Shown here piece by piece: positions 5,266 through 6,355 of a stretch of 6,355 bases of DNA. The translations under genes were made by a program, and so were the position numbers. The number at the start of each line of letters is the position of its first letter. The first letter of the stretch is position 1. The notes beneath the pieces are model-generated. The model saw nothing but the letters and a program-made list of their open reading frames with translations, ran no database searches and was not told where the DNA came from. The stretch lies in contig CADCOL010000100.1 of NCBI GenBank assembly GCA_902803015.1, positions 1 to 6,355 on the forward strand, given 5' to 3'. The DNA comes from an uncultured Lachnospiraceae bacterium. GTDB taxonomy: Bacteria > Bacillota > Clostridia > Lachnospirales > Lachnospiraceae.

Positions 5266-6355
5266 ACAACACGGATATACTGGAATTAAAGAAACGTTTT
5301 AAGAAAGACAATACCATCACCCGCATTCAGGGCTGTTATGTGCTGGGGATGGAGAAAAAAATACAGACCACGATCGACAGCTATTTTTCGGATCTGGATG
5401 AATCCGAACAGTTTAAGTATCTTGAAATCGTAAAGAAAGGGCTTTCCGGAATTCTCGGAAAGAACCTGCAGAGTCTTTCCTTTGAGGGGGCAACGGGAGA
5501 GAAGAACCCGAAGTCCATGATGTCGCTTCTGGCACTTCGCGACAGTGAATTAAAAGACCCCGCAATGCTGGATGCTTTCTATCAAAGCGTAATCGAAACT
5601 TACGTATGCACGGGAAACTATCTGATTCTGTTAATTCATGATATCTACGACATTCCGTTAATTGGCAAGGATAATCTTGAACTTGATGAGTCCGAGGAAA
5701 CTTACAAATACATCTATTGCTTAATCTGTCCGGTAAATCTCTGTAAACCGGCACTTTCCTACCATGAGGAAACAAATACCATTGCGAGAAGGGAAAGGGA
5801 TTTCGTAGTGGAACTTCCGGATGTCGGATTCCTGTATCCTGCCTTTAACAACCGTTCCTGCGATGTAAATGAACTTATGTATTACTGTAAGGATCCGAAA
5901 GACAATCACCCGGAAATCATAGAAAAGATTCTCGGATGCAAACAGGAACCGTCGATTGACGATGAAAAGGAAGTGTTCCACCAAATTGTGGAAGACGTAT
6001 TAAATGACAATAACGAGTATGATACATTTGAGATGGTTCGTTCCATCAACGACTGCTTAACGGACATTGCGGAAGAATCGGTTTCCGCGGATCCGGTGGT
6101 GATTGACAAGCAGGCGTTAAAGGACATTATGGTAAATGCCGGTTTAAAGGAAGAACATCTGCCTTCGTTCGAAAAACACTTTGACAAGGAAGCCGGTGCG
6201 GATGCCACATTTAAGGTGGACAGCTTAAGAGAGAAAAAGAATCTTACCATGAAGTCGGATGACTTAAAGATTATGGTAAAACCGGGCAGTTCCGACCTCG
6301 TGGAAATCCGTGTGATTGACGGACGCAAGTGTATCGTGATTCCGATGAATTCCGA
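5262..6355 (+). CDS. DUF4317 family protein (3' partial)
   Basis: Function unknown. The frame starts at the ATG at 5262, overlapping the previous stop as ATGA, and stays open to the window end (364 complete codons; members I recall run about 380-480). It is too disguised to be found by similarity to enzymes, but the family hallmarks are clear: ITRIQGCYV (19-27), LSGILGKNL (61-69), LLALRDSELKD (89-99), GNYLILLIHDIYDIP (118-132), YIYCLICPVNLCKPALSY (150-167), VGFLYPAFNNR, and near the end SDLVEIRVIDGRK. No signal peptide or membrane helix is visible; it should be cytosolic, possibly acting with the membrane protein it is coupled to. The Shine-Dalgarno AAGGA (5251-5255) is inside the upstream gene. 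No cofactor or catalytic motif that I recognise; several Cys are present (C25, C116, C153, C156, C161) but not in a standard metal-binding spacing. Confidence 0.9.
   Translation, partial: MNNTDILELKKRFKKDNTITRIQGCYVLGMEKKIQTTIDSYFSDLDESEQFKYLEIVKKGLSGILGKNLQSLSFEGATGEKNPKSMMSLLALRDSELKDPAMLDAFYQSVIETYVCTGNYLILLIHDIYDIPLIGKDNLELDESEETYKYIYCLICPVNLCKPALSYHEETNTIARRERDFVVELPDVGFLYPAFNNRSCDVNELMYYCKDPKDNHPEIIEKILGCKQEPSIDDEKEVFHQIVEDVLNDNNEYDTFEMVRSINDCLTDIAEESVSADPVVIDKQALKDIMVNAGLKEEHLPSFEKHFDKEAGADATFKVDSLREKKNLTMKSDDLKIMVKPGSSDLVEIRVIDGRKCIVIPMNS

Noticed and set aside
5416..5966. Cysteines of the DUF4317 protein as a zinc or iron-sulfur site
   Set aside because: C153 and C156 form one C-x-x-C, but there is no second pair with standard spacing and the Cys do not appear in the family pattern I recall.
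5906..6328. Minus-strand frame of 140 codons opposite the DUF4317 gene
   Set aside because: Ser/Phe-rich translation typical of the antisense of Lys/Glu/Asp-rich coding sequence; the plus-strand frame carries clear family motifs.
1..6355. CRISPR array, tRNA/rRNA, insertion sequence, phage or defence genes
   Set aside because: No direct-repeat/spacer pattern, cloverleaf, transposase motif or terminal inverted repeats seen; almost the whole window is explained by five genes and their control sites.

Overview
The window looks like ordinary chromosome from a low-to-mid GC Gram-positive bacterium of the Clostridia, most likely Lachnospiraceae. The reasons are the three-domain Xaa-Pro aminopeptidase, a RibU-type ECF substrate-binding protein under an FMN riboswitch, a DUF4317 protein (a family I know mainly from Firmicutes), and consensus-like sigma-A promoters. 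The family assignment is inference from protein flavour; no rRNA or other taxonomic marker is present.

Layout, left to right. (1) Positions 1-1515, plus strand: the C-terminal ~504 residues of an M24B Xaa-Pro aminopeptidase whose start lies before the window. (2) 1530-2228, minus strand: ribU, encoding the riboflavin-binding subunit of an ECF vitamin transporter, convergent with the peptidase. The 14-nt gap between them sits in a hairpin that covers both stop codons. The ribU control region (2229-2393) is unusually legible: a TTGACA/TATGAT promoter, a complete FMN aptamer, and a Shine-Dalgarno that touches the aptamer's closing stem. (3) 2424-2446: a strong GC-rich intrinsic terminator that ends typA just before the ribU promoter. 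(4) 2452-4317, minus strand: typA/bipA, the ribosome-associated translational GTPase. (5) 4318-4497: a divergent regulatory region in which the best promoters for typA and for the rightward genes use the same self-complementary -35 hexamer. (6) 4498-5265 and 5262-6355 (runs off the window), plus strand: a four-helix membrane protein with a DUF3592-like outer domain, overlapping by ATGA a DUF4317 protein. These two look like a translationally coupled operon.

How the genes work together: the peptidase, RibU and TypA are independent housekeeping functions (peptide turnover, vitamin uptake, ribosome assembly/stress adaptation). The only pair that looks like a functional unit is the membrane protein plus the DUF4317 protein, both of unknown function. 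I see no mobile element, CRISPR array, tRNA, rRNA, phage or defence genes, and no clearly novel system. The most interesting points are regulatory: the shared -35 element, the riboswitch/Shine-Dalgarno geometry, and a coding repeat that appears to supply the ribosome-binding site of the next gene.
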